A stretch of 64,000 bases of DNA from Auanema rhodensis (taxonomy: Eukaryota; Nematoda; Chromadorea; Rhabditida; Rhabditidae): NCBI GenBank assembly GCA_964057225.1, contig OZ059898.1, forward strand, positions 18,081,267 to 18,145,266, in the 5' to 3' direction. A program made the position numbers and the translations under genes. A model generated the notes under the pieces. It was not told where the DNA came from. It was given only the letters and a program-made list of their open reading frames with translations, and did no database searches. Below, one piece after another: positions 1 through 9,765 of this stretch (positions are counted from its first letter, which is position 1; every line of letters begins with the position of its first letter).

Positions 1-176
1 ACGTGAAAGATAAAGAGATGCGGTTTTCAAAATTAGATTCCTCATGTTCATATTAGTCTAAAAACGAATTTTTATTGATATTGATGCATGGTAACCATGA
101 CTTTAAAATTTACGTGAACTTTAATTTATGCTAATTAAGTGTACACGTGATGTGCACTTGGTATGTAACTCGCTTC

Positions 177-352
177 ACGAGAAAGATAAAAAGATGCGGT
201 TTTCAAATTTAGATTTGGCGTGTCCATATTAGTCTAAAAACAAATTTTTATTGATATTGGTGCATGGTAACCATGACTTTGAAATTTACGTGAACTTTAA
301 TTTATGCTAATTAAGTGTACACGTGATGTGCACTTGGTATGTAACTCGCTTC
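177..352. repeat. Divergent satellite 1 monomer (variant type a)
   Basis: This copy departs from its neighbours near its start. It has CACGAG instead of CACGTG at the monomer boundary, AAAAAG instead of AAAGAG, CAAATTTAG instead of CAAAATTAG, and a GGCGTG segment where other copies have CGCATG or TCATG. A close relative lies eight monomers downstream at 1585-1760, sharing the CACGAG, AAAAAG and CAAATTTAG changes. Two members of one subfamily separated by ordinary copies show that satellite 1 also contains mixed subfamilies. Confidence 0.9.
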
Positions 353-528
353 ACGTGAAAGATAAAGAGATGCGGTTTTCAAAATTAGATTCCTCATGTT
401 CATATTAGTCTAAAAACGAATTTTTATTGATATTGATGCATGGTAACCATGACTTTAAAATTTACGTGAACTTTAATTTATGCTAATTAAGTGTACACAT
501 GATGTGCACTTGGTATGTAACTCGCTTC
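353..528. repeat. Satellite 1 monomer nearly identical to monomer 1-176
   Basis: By eye this monomer and the first one (1-176) differ at a single base: the CACGTG at about 143-148 is CACATG at about 495-500. Both carry CTCATGTTCAT, ACGAATTTTT and TTGATGCATGG, which the other copies lack. The pair is split by the divergent copy at 177-352, so the spacing is two monomers (352 bp), equal to one satellite 2 unit. Confidence 0.85.
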
Positions 529-1584
529 ACGTCAAAGATAAAGAGATGCGGTTTTCAAAATTAGATTCCCCATGTCCATATTAGTCTCAAAACAAATTTT
601 TATTGATATTGGTGCATGGTAACCATGACTTTGAAATTTACGTGAACTTTAATTTATGCTAATTAAGTGTACACATGATGTGCACTTGGTATGTAACTCG
701 CTTCACGTGAAAGATAAAGAGATGCGGTTTTCAAAATTAGATTCCGCATGTCTATATTAGTCTAAAAACAAATTTTTATTGATATTGGTGCATGGTAACC
801 ATGACTTTGAAATTTACGTGAACTTTAATTTATGCTAATTAAGTGTACACGTGATGTGCACTTGGTATGTAACTCGCTTCACGTGAAAGATAAAGAGATG
901 CGGTTTTCAAAATTAGATTCCGCATGTCCATATTAGGCGAAAAACAAATTTTTATTGATATTGGTGCATGGTAACCATGACTTTGAAATTTACGTGAACT
1001 TTAATTTATGTTAATTAAGTGTACACATGATGTGCACTTGGTATGTAACTCGCTTCACGTGAAAGATAAAGAGATGCGGTTTTCAAAATTAGATTCCGCA
1101 TGTCCATATTAGGCTAAAAACAAATTTTTATTGATATTGGTGCATGGTAACCATGACTTTGAAATTTACGTGAACTTTAATTTATGTTAATTAAGTGTAC
1201 ACATGATGTGCACTTGGTATGTAACTCGCTTCACGTGAAAGATAAAGAGATGCGGTTTTCAAAATTAGATTCCGCATGTCCATATTAGTCTAAAAACAAA
1301 TTTTTATTGATATTGGTGCATGGTAACCATGACTTTGAAATTTACGTGAACTTTAATTTATGCTAATTAAGTGTACACGTGATGTGCACTTGGTATGTAA
1401 CTCGCTTCACGTGAAAGATAAAGAGATGAGGTTTTCAAAATTAGATTCCCCATGTCCATATTAGTCTAAAAACAAATTTTTATTGATATTGGTGCATGGC
1501 AACCATGACTTTAAAATTTACGTGTACTTTAATTTATGCTAATTAAGTGTACACATGATGTGCACTTGGTATGTAACTCGCTTC

Positions 1585-1760
1585 ACGAGAAAGATAAAAA
1601 GGTGCGGTTTTCAAATTTAGATTTCGCGTGTCCATATTAGTCTAAAAACAAATTTTTATTGATATTGGTGCATGGTAACCATGACTTTGAAATTTACGTG
1701 AACTTTAATTTATGCTAATTAAGTGTACACGTGATGTGCACTTGGTATGTAACTCGCTTC
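1585..1760. repeat. Divergent satellite 1 monomer (second variant type a copy)
   Basis: This copy shares CACGAG at its boundary, the AAAAAG run and CAAATTTAGATTT with the copy at 177-352, but has AAAAAGGTGCGG and TTTCGCG, so the two have diverged since their common ancestor. It sits three monomers before the end of the array. Confidence 0.88.
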
Positions 1761-1846
1761 ACGTGAAAGATAAAGAGATGCGGTTTTCAAAATTAGATTC
1801 CGCATGTCCATATTAGTCTAAAAACAAATTTTTATTGATATTGGTG

Positions 1847-1859
1847 CATGGTAACCATG
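1847..1859. repeat. 13-bp palindrome in satellite 1 (example copy)
   Basis: CATGGTAACCATG reads as CATGGT, a central A, then ACCATG, which are perfect 6-bp inverted arms. It recurs in every satellite 1 monomer 176 bp apart (at 87-99, 263-275 and so on), except that the copy near 1495-1507 has GGCAACC, which breaks one pair. Whether it is bound by a protein or extrudes as a cruciform is unknown. Confidence 0.9.
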
Positions 1860-1898
1860 ACTTTGAAATTTACGTGAACTTTAATTTATGCTAATTAA

Positions 1899-1917
1899 GT
1901 GTACACGTGATGTGCAC
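1899..1917. repeat. Cluster of short palindromes in satellite 1 (example copy)
   Basis: Within 19 bp there are three overlapping or adjacent palindromes: GTGTACAC at 1899-1906, CACGTG at 1904-1909 and GTGCAC at 1912-1917. A further 10-bp palindrome, TTCACGTGAA, spans the next monomer boundary at 1934-1943. CACGTG is the E-box core bound by many bHLH proteins, but short palindromes in a satellite need not be binding sites. The CACGTG at 1904 is CACATG in the monomers starting at 353, 529, 881, 1057 and 1409. Confidence 0.85.
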
Positions 1918-1936
1918 TTGGAATGTAACTCGCTTC

Positions 1937-1990
1937 ACGTGAAAGATAAAGAGATGCGGTTTTCAAAATTAAAGAGATGCGGTTTTCAAA
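1937..1990. repeat. Truncated last satellite 1 monomer with 23-bp duplication
   Basis: The twelfth monomer starts normally, then repeats itself. The 23-bp stretch 1948-1970 (beginning AAAGAGATGCGG) is followed at once by a second copy of its first 20 bases at 1971-1990, after which satellite 1 homology ends. No other monomer in either array has this duplication, so it belongs to the junction. A short tandem duplication at a breakpoint fits slippage or template switching during repair. Confidence 0.93.
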
Positions 1991-2050
1991 TACAAAAATT
2001 ATTTCAAGATTTTTTCAAAAAAAAGAAAAAATTTTTGTCAAAATGTTTTT
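1991..2050. repeat. Satellite 1 to satellite 2 junction, degraded edge of satellite 2
   Basis: Bases 1991-1995 fit neither satellite clearly. From about 1996 the sequence can be aligned to positions 307-351 of the satellite 2 monomer, but with several changes: TTATTTCAAG for TTATTTTGAA, a TTTTTTC tract for TTTTTTG, and an expanded, interrupted A run at 2017-2030. From about 2031 (ATTTTTGTCAAAATG) it matches the consensus. A diverged terminal monomer next to homogeneous copies is what is expected at an array edge that rarely takes part in unequal exchange. Confidence 0.85.
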
Positions 2051-2057
2051 GGAAGCA

Positions 2058-2085
2058 ATGTTGAGTGTACATGGAAACTCAACAT
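2058..2085. repeat. 8-bp hairpin in every satellite 2 monomer (example copy)
   Basis: ATGTTGAG (2058-2065) and CTCAACAT (2078-2085) are perfect inverted repeats around a 12-base loop that contains the palindrome TGTACA. It occurs at monomer positions 8-35 and is nearly invariant through the array; I saw a change of CAACAT to CAAAAT at about 17173 and a loop change at 63852. The following bases (TACACT) can also pair with AGTGTA within the same segment, giving an alternative fold. Confidence 0.9.
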
Positions 2086-2168
2086 ACACTAATGCATCAT
2101 TTTTCAAACGATCATAACTAATTTTTGTATTAAGCGTTTCTCAAAGTAGTATAGTGCATTCGATGCGG

Positions 2169-2219
2169 ATTTTTAAGCTGCGTCGATCTGTGTTATCAGA
2201 TTTGCGCTAGCTTAAAAAT
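2169..2219. repeat. 51-bp imperfect palindrome in every satellite 2 monomer (example copy)
   Basis: Outer arms ATTTTTAAGCT (2169-2179) and AGCTTAAAAAT (2209-2219) are perfect 11-bp inverted repeats. Inside them GCG pairs with CGC, then after a 3-base internal loop ATCTG pairs with CAGAT around a 6-base loop TGTTAT. That gives 19 Watson-Crick pairs, one bulged T at position 158, and two possible G-U pairs in RNA. Many monomers have C in place of T at position 152 (CAGATCTGCG), turning a G-T opposition into G-C and lengthening the inner stem. Frequent variants at 142 (GTATTATC) and 144 (GTATCATC) fall in the loop. Stem-breaking variants are rarer: position 124 (12697, 15859, 19020, 50619), position 129 (37281, 39036, 40441, 42196) and position 149 (three copies near 44673, 46078 and 47132). 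Confidence 0.93.
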
Positions 2220-2718
2220 GCACCGAGATATCAACTGATATAAGTTCACACTTATTTCCTCGATTTTCACCCTGAAGAATTAATTTTTTCGTTGAATAAC
2301 ATTGTCCATCGTCTTTGCCTTGAAAAAAGGAATCTAAAAACATCTTCTTTTTGCTAAATTATTTTGAAATTTTTTGAAAAAAATTTTTGTCAAAATGTTT
2401 TTGGAAGCAATGTTGAGTGTACATGGAAACTCAACATACACTAATGCATCATTTTTCAAACGATCATAACTAATTTTTGTATAAAGCGTTTCTCAATGTA
2501 GTATAGTGCATTCGATGCGGATTTTTAAGCTGCGTCGATCTGTATTATCAGATTTGCGCTAGCTTAAAAATGCACCGAGATATCAACTGATATAAGTTCA
2601 CACTTATATCCTCGATTTTCACCCTGAAGAATTAATTTTTTTGTTGAATAACATTGTCCATCGTCTTTGCCTTGAAAAAAGGAATCTAAAAACATCTACT
2701 TTTTGCTAAATTATTTTG

Positions 2719-2737
2719 AAATTTTTTGAAAAAATTT
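2719..2737. repeat. 19-bp A/T palindrome and A-tract cluster (example copy)
   Basis: AAATTTTTTGAAAAAATTT is a perfect odd palindrome with 9-bp arms and a central G, at monomer positions 317-335. It is followed by CAAAATGTTTTTGG, so four A or T tracts lie within about 35 bp, which may bend the helix. Subfamilies modify it: GTAATTTTTTG in many P-class copies and TTTTTCGAAAAAA in the TTTTCC-marked copies. The 7-A copies are one base longer on the right arm. Confidence 0.88.
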
Positions 2738-2753
2738 TTGTCAAAATGTTTTT

Positions 2754-4508
2754 GGAAGCAATGTTGAGTGTACATGGAAACTCAACATACACTAATGCAT
2801 CATTTTTCAAACGATCATAACTAATTTTTGTATTAAGCGTTTCTCAAAGTAGTATAGTGCATTCGATGCGGATTTTTAAGCTGCGTCGATCTGTGTTATC
2901 AGATCTGCGCTAGCTTAAAAATGCACCGAGATATCAACTGATATAAGTTCACAGTTATTTCCTCGATTTTCACCCTGAAGAATTAATTTTTTCGTTGAAT
3001 AACATTGTCCATCGTCTTTGCCTTGAAAAAAGGAATCTAAAAACATCTACTTTTTGCTAAATTATTTTGTAATTTTTTGAAAAAATTTTTGTCAAAATGT
3101 TTTTGGAAGCAATGTTGAGTGTACATGGAAACTCAACATACACTAATGCATCATTTTTCAAACGATCATAACTAATTTTTGTATAAAGCGTTTTTCAATG
3201 TAGTATAGTGCATTCGATGCGGATTTTTAAGCTGCGTCGATCTGTGTTATCAGATTTGCGCTAGCTTAAAAATGCACCGAGATATCAACTGATATAAGTT
3301 CACACTTATTTCCTCGATTTTCACCCTGAAGAATTAATTTTTTCGTTGAATAACATTGTCCATCGTCTTTGCCTTGAAAAAAGGAATCTAAAAACATCTA
3401 CTTTTTGCTAAATTATTTTGAAATTTTTTGAAAAAATTTTTGTCAAAATGTTTTTGGAAGCAATGTTGAGTGTACATGGAAACTCAACATACACTAATGC
3501 ATCATTTTTCAAACGATCATAACTAATTTTTGTATAAAGCGTTTCTCAATGTAGTTTAGTGCATTCGATGCGGATTTTTAAGCTGCGTCGATCTGTGTTA
3601 TCAGATTTGCGCTAGCTTAAAAATGCACCGAGATATCAACTGATATAAGTTCACACTTATTTCCTCGATTTTCACCATGAAGAATTAATTTTTTCGTTGA
3701 ATAACATTGTCCATCGTCTTTGCCTTGAAAAAAGGAATCTAAAAACATCTACTTTTTGCTAAATTATTTTGTAATTTTTTGAAAAAATTTTTGTCAAAAT
3801 GTTTTTGGAAGCAATGTTGAGTGTACATGGAAACTCAACATACACTAATGCATCATTTTTCAAACGATCATAACTAATTTTTGTATAAAGCGTTTTTCAA
3901 TGTAGTATAGTGCATTCGATGCGGATTTTTAAGCTGCGTCGATCTGTGTTATCAGATTTGCGCTAGCTTAAAAATGCACCGAGATATCAACTGATATAAG
4001 TTCACACTTATTTCCTCGATTTTCACCCTGAAGAATTAATTTTTTTGTTGAATAACATTGTCCATCGTGTTTGCCTTGAAAAAAGGAATCTAAAAACATC
4101 TACTTTTTGCTAAATTATTTTGAAATTTTTTGAAAAAATTTTTGTCAAAATGTTTTTGGAAGCAATGTTGAGTGTACATGGAAACTCAACATACACTAAT
4201 GCATCATTTTTCAAACGATCATAACTAATTTTTGTATTAAGCGTTTCTCAAAGTAGTATAGTGCATTCGATGCGGATTTTTAAGCTGCGTCGATCTGTGT
4301 TATCAGATCTGCGCTAGCTTAAAAATGCACCGAGATATCAACTGATATAAGTTCACAGTTATTTCCTCGATTTTCACCCTGAAGAATTAATTTTTTCGTT
4401 GAATAACATTGTCCATCGTCTTTGCCTTGAAAAAAGGAATCTAAAAACATCTACTTTTTGCTAAATTATTTTGTAATTTTTTGAAAAAATTTTTGTCAAA
4501 ATGTTTTT
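2754..4508. repeat. Duplicated 4-mer HOR, first part of array
   Basis: Monomers at 2754 and 4158 share the otherwise unseen CACAGTTAT (C to G) together with P-class sites, CAGATCTG and GTAATTTTTT. They are 1404 bp (4 x 351) apart. Between them lie an S monomer (3105), an R monomer with GTTTAG and CACCATGAAG (3456) and an S monomer (3807). The shared private change indicates a recent 4-monomer duplication. Confidence 0.85.
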
Positions 4509-4847
4509 GGAAGCAATGTTGAGTGTACATGGAAACTCAACATACACTAATGCATCATTTTTCAAACGATCATAACTAATTTTTGTATAAAGCGTTTTTC
4601 AATGTAGTATAGTGCATTCGATGCGGATTTTTAAGCTGCGTCGATCTGTGTTATCAGATTTGCGCTAGCTTAAAAATGCACCGAGATATCAACTGATATA
4701 AGTTCACACTTATTTCCTCGATTTTCACCCTGAAGAATTAATTTTTTCGTTGAAAAACATTGTCCATCGTGTTTGCCTTGAAAAAAGGAATCTAAAAACA
4801 TCTATTATTTTGAAATTTTTTGAAAAAATTTTTGTCAAAATGTTTTT
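4509..4847. repeat. Satellite 2 monomer with 12-bp internal deletion (339 bp)
   Basis: Between ATCTA and TTATTTT this copy lacks 12 bases found in all others (the CTTTTTGCTAAA segment, monomer positions about 297-308), with the join near 4801-4806. It is the only large indel in the 177 copies. It is a single copy and has not spread, so it is either recent or lies in a part of the array that exchanges little. Confidence 0.92.
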
Positions 4848-6953
4848 GGAAGCAATGTTGAGTGTACATGGAAACTCAACATACACTAATGCATCATTTT
4901 TCAAACGATCATAACTAAATTTTGTATAAAGCGTTTCTCAATGTAGTATAGTGCATTCGATGCGGATTTTTAAGCTGCGTCGATCTGTATCATCAGATTT
5001 GCGCTAGCTTAAAAATGCACCGAGATATCAACTGATATAAGTTCACACTTATATCCTCGATTTTCACCCTGAAGAATTAATTTTTTTGTTGAATAACATT
5101 GTCCATCGTCTTTGCCTTGAAAAAAGGAATCTAAAAACATCTACTTTTTGCTAAATTATTTTGAAATTTTTTGAAACAATTTTTGTCAAAATGTTTTTGG
5201 AAGCAATGTTGAGTGTACATGGAAACTCAACATACACTAATGCATCATTTTTCAAACGATCATAACTAATTTTTGTATTAAGCGTTTCTCAAAGTAGTAT
5301 AGTGCATTCGATGCGGATTTTTAAGCTGCGTCGATCTTTGTTATCAGATTTGCGCTAGCTTAAAAATGCACCGAGATATCAACTGATATAAGTTCACACT
5401 TATATCCTCGATTTTCACCATGAAGAATTAATTTTTTTGTTGAATAACATTGTCCATCGTGTTTGCCTTGAAAAAAGGAATCTAAAAACATCTACTTTTT
5501 GCTAAATTATTTTGAAATTTTTTGAAAAAATTTTTGTCAAAATGTTTTTGGAAGCAATGTTGAGTGTACATGGAAACTCAACATACACTAATGCATCATT
5601 TTTCAAACGATCATAACTAATTTTTGTATTAAGCGTTTCTCAAAGTTGTATAGTGCATTCGATGCGGATTTTTAAGCTGCGTCGATCTGTGTTATCAGAT
5701 CTGCGCTAGCTTAAAAATGCACCGAGATATCAACTGATATAAGTTCACACTTATTTCCTCGATTTTCACCCTGAAGAATTAATTTTTTCGTTGAATAACA
5801 TTGTCCATCGTCTTTGCCTTGAAAAAAGGAATCTAAAAACATCTACTTTTTGCTAAATTATTTTGAAATTTTTTGAAAAAATTTTTGTCAAAATGTTTTT
5901 GGAAGCAATGTTGAGTGTACATGGAAACTCAACATACACTAATGCATCATTTTTCAAACGATCATAACTAATTTTTGTATAAAGCGTTTTTCAATGTAGT
6001 ATAGTGCATTCGATGCGGATTTTTAAGCTGCGTCGATCTGTGTTATCAGATTTGCGCTAGCTTAAAAATGCACCGAGATATCAACTGATATAAGTTCACA
6101 CTTATTTCCTCGATTTTCACCCTGAAGAATTAATTTTTTCGTTGAATAACATTGTCCATCGTCTTTGCCTTGAAAAAAGGAATCTAAAAACATCTACTTT
6201 TTGCTAAATTATTTTGAAATTTTTTGAAAAAATTTTTGTCAAAATGTTTTTGGAAGCAATGTTGAGTGTACATGGAAACTCAACATACACTAATGCATCA
6301 TTTTTCAAACGATCATAACTAATTTTTGTATTAAGCGTTTCTCAATGTAGTATAGTGCATTCGATGCGGATTTTTAAGCTGCGTCGATCTGTGTTATCAG
6401 ATTTGCGCTAGCTTAAAAATGCACCGAGATATCAACTGAAATAAGTTCACACTTATATCCTCGATTTTCACCCTGAAGAACTAATTTTTTTGTTGAAAAA
6501 CATTGTCCATCGTGTTTGCCTTGAAAAAAGGAATCTAAAAACATCTACTTTTTGCTAAATTATTTTGAAATTTTTTGAAAAAATTTTTGTCAAAATGTTT
6601 TTGGAAGCAATGTTGAGTGTACATGGAAACTCAACATACACTAATGCATCATTTTTCAAACGATCATAACTAATTTTTGTATAAAGCGTTTCTCAAAGTA
6701 GTATAGTGCATTCGATGCGGATTTTTAAGCTGCGTCGATCTGTGTTATCAGATTTGCGCTAGCTTAAAAATGCACCGAGATATCAACTGATATAAGTTCA
6801 CACTTATTTCCTCGATTTTCACCCTGAAGAATTAATTTTTTCGTTGAATAACATTGTCCATCGTCTTTGCCTTGAAAAAAGGAATCTAAAAACATCTACT
6901 TTTTGCTAAATTATTTTGAAATTTTTTGAAAAAATTTTTGTCAAAATGTTTTT

Positions 6954-8009
6954 GGAAGCAATGTTGAGTGTACATGGAAACTCAACATACACTAATGCAT
7001 CATTTTTCAAACGATCATAACTAATTTTTGTATAAAGCGTTTCTCAATGTAGTTTAGTGCATTCGATGCGGATTTTTAAGCTGCGTCGATCTGTGTTATC
7101 AGATTTGCGCTAGCTTAAAAATGCACCGAGATATCAACTGATATAAGTTCACACTTATTTCCTCGATTTTCACCCTGAAGAATTAATTTTTTCGTTGAAT
7201 AACATTGTCCATCGTCTTTGCCTTGAAAAAAGGAATCTAAAAACATCTTCTTTTTGCTAAATTATTTTGAAATTTTTTGAAAAAAATTTTTGTCAAAATG
7301 TTTTTGGAAGCAATGTTGAGTGTACATGGAAACTCAACATACACTAATGCATCATTTTTCAAACGATCATAACTAATTTTTGTATAAAGCGTTTCTCAAT
7401 GTAGTTTAGTGCATTCGATGCGGATTTTTAAGCTGCGTCGATCTGTGTTATCAGATTTGCGCTAGCTTAAAAATGCACCGAGATATCAACTGATATAAGT
7501 TCACACTTATTTCCTCGATTTTCACCCTGAAGAATTAATTTTTTCGTTGAATAACATTGTCCATCGTCTTTGCCTTGAAAAAAGAAATCTAAAAACATCT
7601 TCTTTTTGCTAAATTATTTTGAAATTTTTTGAAAAAAATTTTTGTCAAAATGTTTTTGGAAGCAATGTTGAGTGTACATGGAAACTCAACATACACTAAT
7701 GCATCATTTTTCAAACGATCATAACTAATTTTTGTATAAAGCGTTTCTCAATGTAGTTTAGTGCATTCGATGCGGATTTTTAAGCTGCGTCGATCTGTGT
7801 TATCAGATTTGCGCTAGCTTAAAAATGCACCGAGATATCAACTGATATAAGTTCACACTTATTTCCTCGATTTTCACCCTGAAGAATTAATTTTTTCGTT
7901 GAATAACATTGTCCATCGTCTTTGCCTTGAAAAAAGGAATCTAAAAACATCTTCTTTTTGCTAAATTATTTTGAAATTTTTTGAAAAAAATTTTTGTCAA
8001 AATGTTTTT
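6954..8009. repeat. Three consecutive near-identical 7-A monomers
   Basis: Monomers at 6954, 7306 and 7658 are all R class with GTAGTTTAG, TTATTTCC, TTCGTTG, ATCTTCT and a 7-A run, each 352 bp. The middle one has one visible private change (AAAAGAAATC near 7581). This is single-monomer amplification within an array otherwise built from multi-monomer units. The same type recurs singly at 9063 and as a pair at 47686 and 48038. Confidence 0.88.
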
Positions 8010-9765
8010 GGAAGCAATGTTGAGTGTACATGGAAACTCAACATACACTAATGCATCATTTTTCAAACGATCATAACTAATTTTTGTATTAAGCGTTTCT
8101 CAATGTAGTATAGTGCATTCGATGCGGATTTTTAAGCTGCGTCGATCTGTATTATCAGATTTGCGCTAGCTTAAAAATGCACCGAGATATCAACTGATAT
8201 AAGTTCACACTTATATCCTCGATTTTCACCCTGAAGAATTAATTTTTTTGTTGAATAACATTGTCCATCGTCTTTGCCTTGAAAAAAGGAATCTAAAAAC
8301 ATCTACTTTTTGCTAAATTATTTTGAAATTTTTTGAAAAAATTTTTGTCAAAATGTTTTTGGAAGCAATGTTGAGTGTACATGGAAACTCAACATACACT
8401 AATGCATCATTTTTCAAACGATCATAACTAATTTTTGTATTAAGCGTTTCTCAAAGTAGTATAGTGCATTCGATGCGGATTTTTAAGCTGCGTCGATCTG
8501 TGTTATCAGATTTGCGCTAGCTTAAAAATGCACCGAGATATCAACTGAAATAAGTTCACACTTATATCCTCGATTTTCACCCTGAAGAACTAATTTTTTT
8601 GTTGAAAAACATTGTCCATCGTGTTTGCCTTGAAAAAAGGAATCTAAAAACATCTACTTTTTGCTAAATTATTTTGAAATTTTTTGAAAAAATTTTTGTC
8701 AAAATGTTTTTGGAAGCAATGTTGAGTGTACATGGAAACTCAACATACACTAATGCATCATTTTTCAAACGATCATAACTAATTTTTGTATTAAGCGTTT
8801 CTCAAAGTAGTATAGTGCATTCGATGCGGATTTTTAAGCTGCGTCGATCTGTGTTATCAGATTTGCGCTAGCTTAAAAATGCACCGAGATATCAACTGAT
8901 ATAAGTTCACACTTATTTCCTCGATTTTCACCCTGAAGAATTAATTTTTTCGTTGAATAACATTGTCCATCGTCTTTGCCTTGAAAAAAGGAATCTAAAA
9001 ACATCTACTTTTTGCTAAATTATTTTGAAATTTTTTGAAAAAATTTTTGTCAAAATGTTTTTGGAAGCAATGTTGAGTGTACATGGAAACTCAACATACA
9101 CTAATGCATCATTTTTCAAACGATCATAACTAATTTTTGTATAAAGCGTTTCTCAATGTAGTTTAGTGCATTCGATGCGGATTTTTAAGCTGCGTCGATC
9201 TGTGTTATCAGATTTGCGCTAGCTTAAAAATGCACCGAGATATCAACTGATATAAGTTCACACTTATTTCCTCGATTTTCACCCTGAAGAATTAATTTTT
9301 TCGTTGAATAACATTGTCCATCGTCTTTGCCTTGAAAAAAGGAATCTAAAAACATCTTCTTTTTGCTAAATTATTTTGAAATTTTTTGAAAAAAATTTTT
9401 GTCAAAATGTTTTTGGAAGCAATGTTGAGTGTACATGGAAACTCAACATACACTAATGCATCATTTTTCAAACGATCATAACTAATTTTTGTATAAAGCG
9501 TTTCTCAATGTAGTATAGTGCATTCGATGCGGATTTTTAAGCTGCGTCGATCTGTATTATCAGATTTGCGCTAGCTTAAAAATGCACCGAGATATCAACT
9601 GATATAAGTTCACACTTATATCCTCGATTTTCACCCTGAAGAATTAATTTTTTTGTTGAATAACATTGTCCATCGTCTTTGCCTTGAAAAAAGGAATCTA
9701 AAAACATCTACTTTTTGCTAAATTATTTTGAAATTTTTTGAAAAAATTTTTGTCAAAATGTTTTT

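Larger units (their letters stand above)
1..1990. repeat. Satellite 1 array, 176-bp monomer, 11 whole copies plus stub
   Basis: Eleven head-to-tail monomers begin at 1, 177, 353, 529, 705, 881, 1057, 1233, 1409, 1585 and 1761, each exactly 176 bp, followed by a 54-bp stub from 1937. The array runs in from the left edge. The spacing was checked with the word GTAACCATGA (91, 267, 443, 619, 795, 971, 1147, 1323, one variant at 1499, 1675, 1851). No indel separates the copies; all differences are substitutions. The unit is AT-rich and contains several short perfect palindromes. No open reading frame of note is present, and because 176 is not a multiple of 3 the frames rotate from copy to copy. 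I do not recognise the family. The unit length is close to a nucleosome repeat, which is typical of arthropod and plant satellites, but function cannot be read from sequence. Confidence 0.97.
2051..2402. repeat. First well-preserved satellite 2 monomer (352 bp, P class, 7-A form)
   Basis: This monomer serves as the coordinate example: monomer position p is at 2050+p. In order it holds the hairpin ATGTTGAG/CTCAACAT (8-15 and 28-35), the diagnostic sites T81, C90 and AG95-96, the 51-bp palindrome (119-169), the T/A site at 205 (TTATTTCC or TTATATCC), the C/T site at 240 (TTCGTTG or TTTGTTG), the C/G site at 263 (ATCGTCTTT or ATCGTGTTT), the A/T site at 296 (ATCTACT or ATCTTCT) and the A/T palindrome from 317. 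Its A run has seven instead of six A, giving 352 bp. Nearly all 7-A copies also carry the ATCTTCT form, so the two sites are linked. Confidence 0.95.

Noticed and set aside
1991-2050. Transposable element remnant at the satellite junction
   Set aside because: The 60 bp are explained by a few unassigned bases and a diverged end of satellite 2; there are no terminal repeats, target-site duplication or coding remnants.
2147-2166. Pol III A-box-like TAGTATAGTG followed by a B-box-like ATTCGATGC
   Set aside because: Each has one mismatch to the loose consensus, and the two are directly adjacent, whereas internal Pol III promoters need tens of bases between boxes. The B-box lacks its leading G. 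Not called as a SINE or tRNA-derived promoter.
2169-2240. Hairpin plus T-rich stretch resembling a bacterial intrinsic terminator
   Set aside because: No genes are nearby, the array is plainly eukaryotic satellite, and the hairpin is not GC-rich or directly followed by a T run.
2237-2247. TATA-like GATATAAG in each satellite 2 monomer
   Set aside because: A short A/T word in a sequence of about 69% AT; no initiator or other promoter element at a fixed distance. Some copies have GAAATAAG instead.
2287-2303. CENP-B-box-like start in satellite 2 (TTTCGTTG, with an A at the right place)
   Set aside because: Only the left half fits the mammalian CENP-B box; the essential CGGG half is ACAT here. 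The TTCG itself is lost in the many copies with TTTGTTG. A half match in AT-rich DNA is not evidence.
2051-2402. Satellite 2 as an internal dimer of a 175-bp ancestor, or derived from satellite 1
   Set aside because: Comparing the two halves by eye, and each with satellite 1, shows only short shared words such as GATGCGG; no continuous similarity was seen. A profile alignment could still find an ancient relation.
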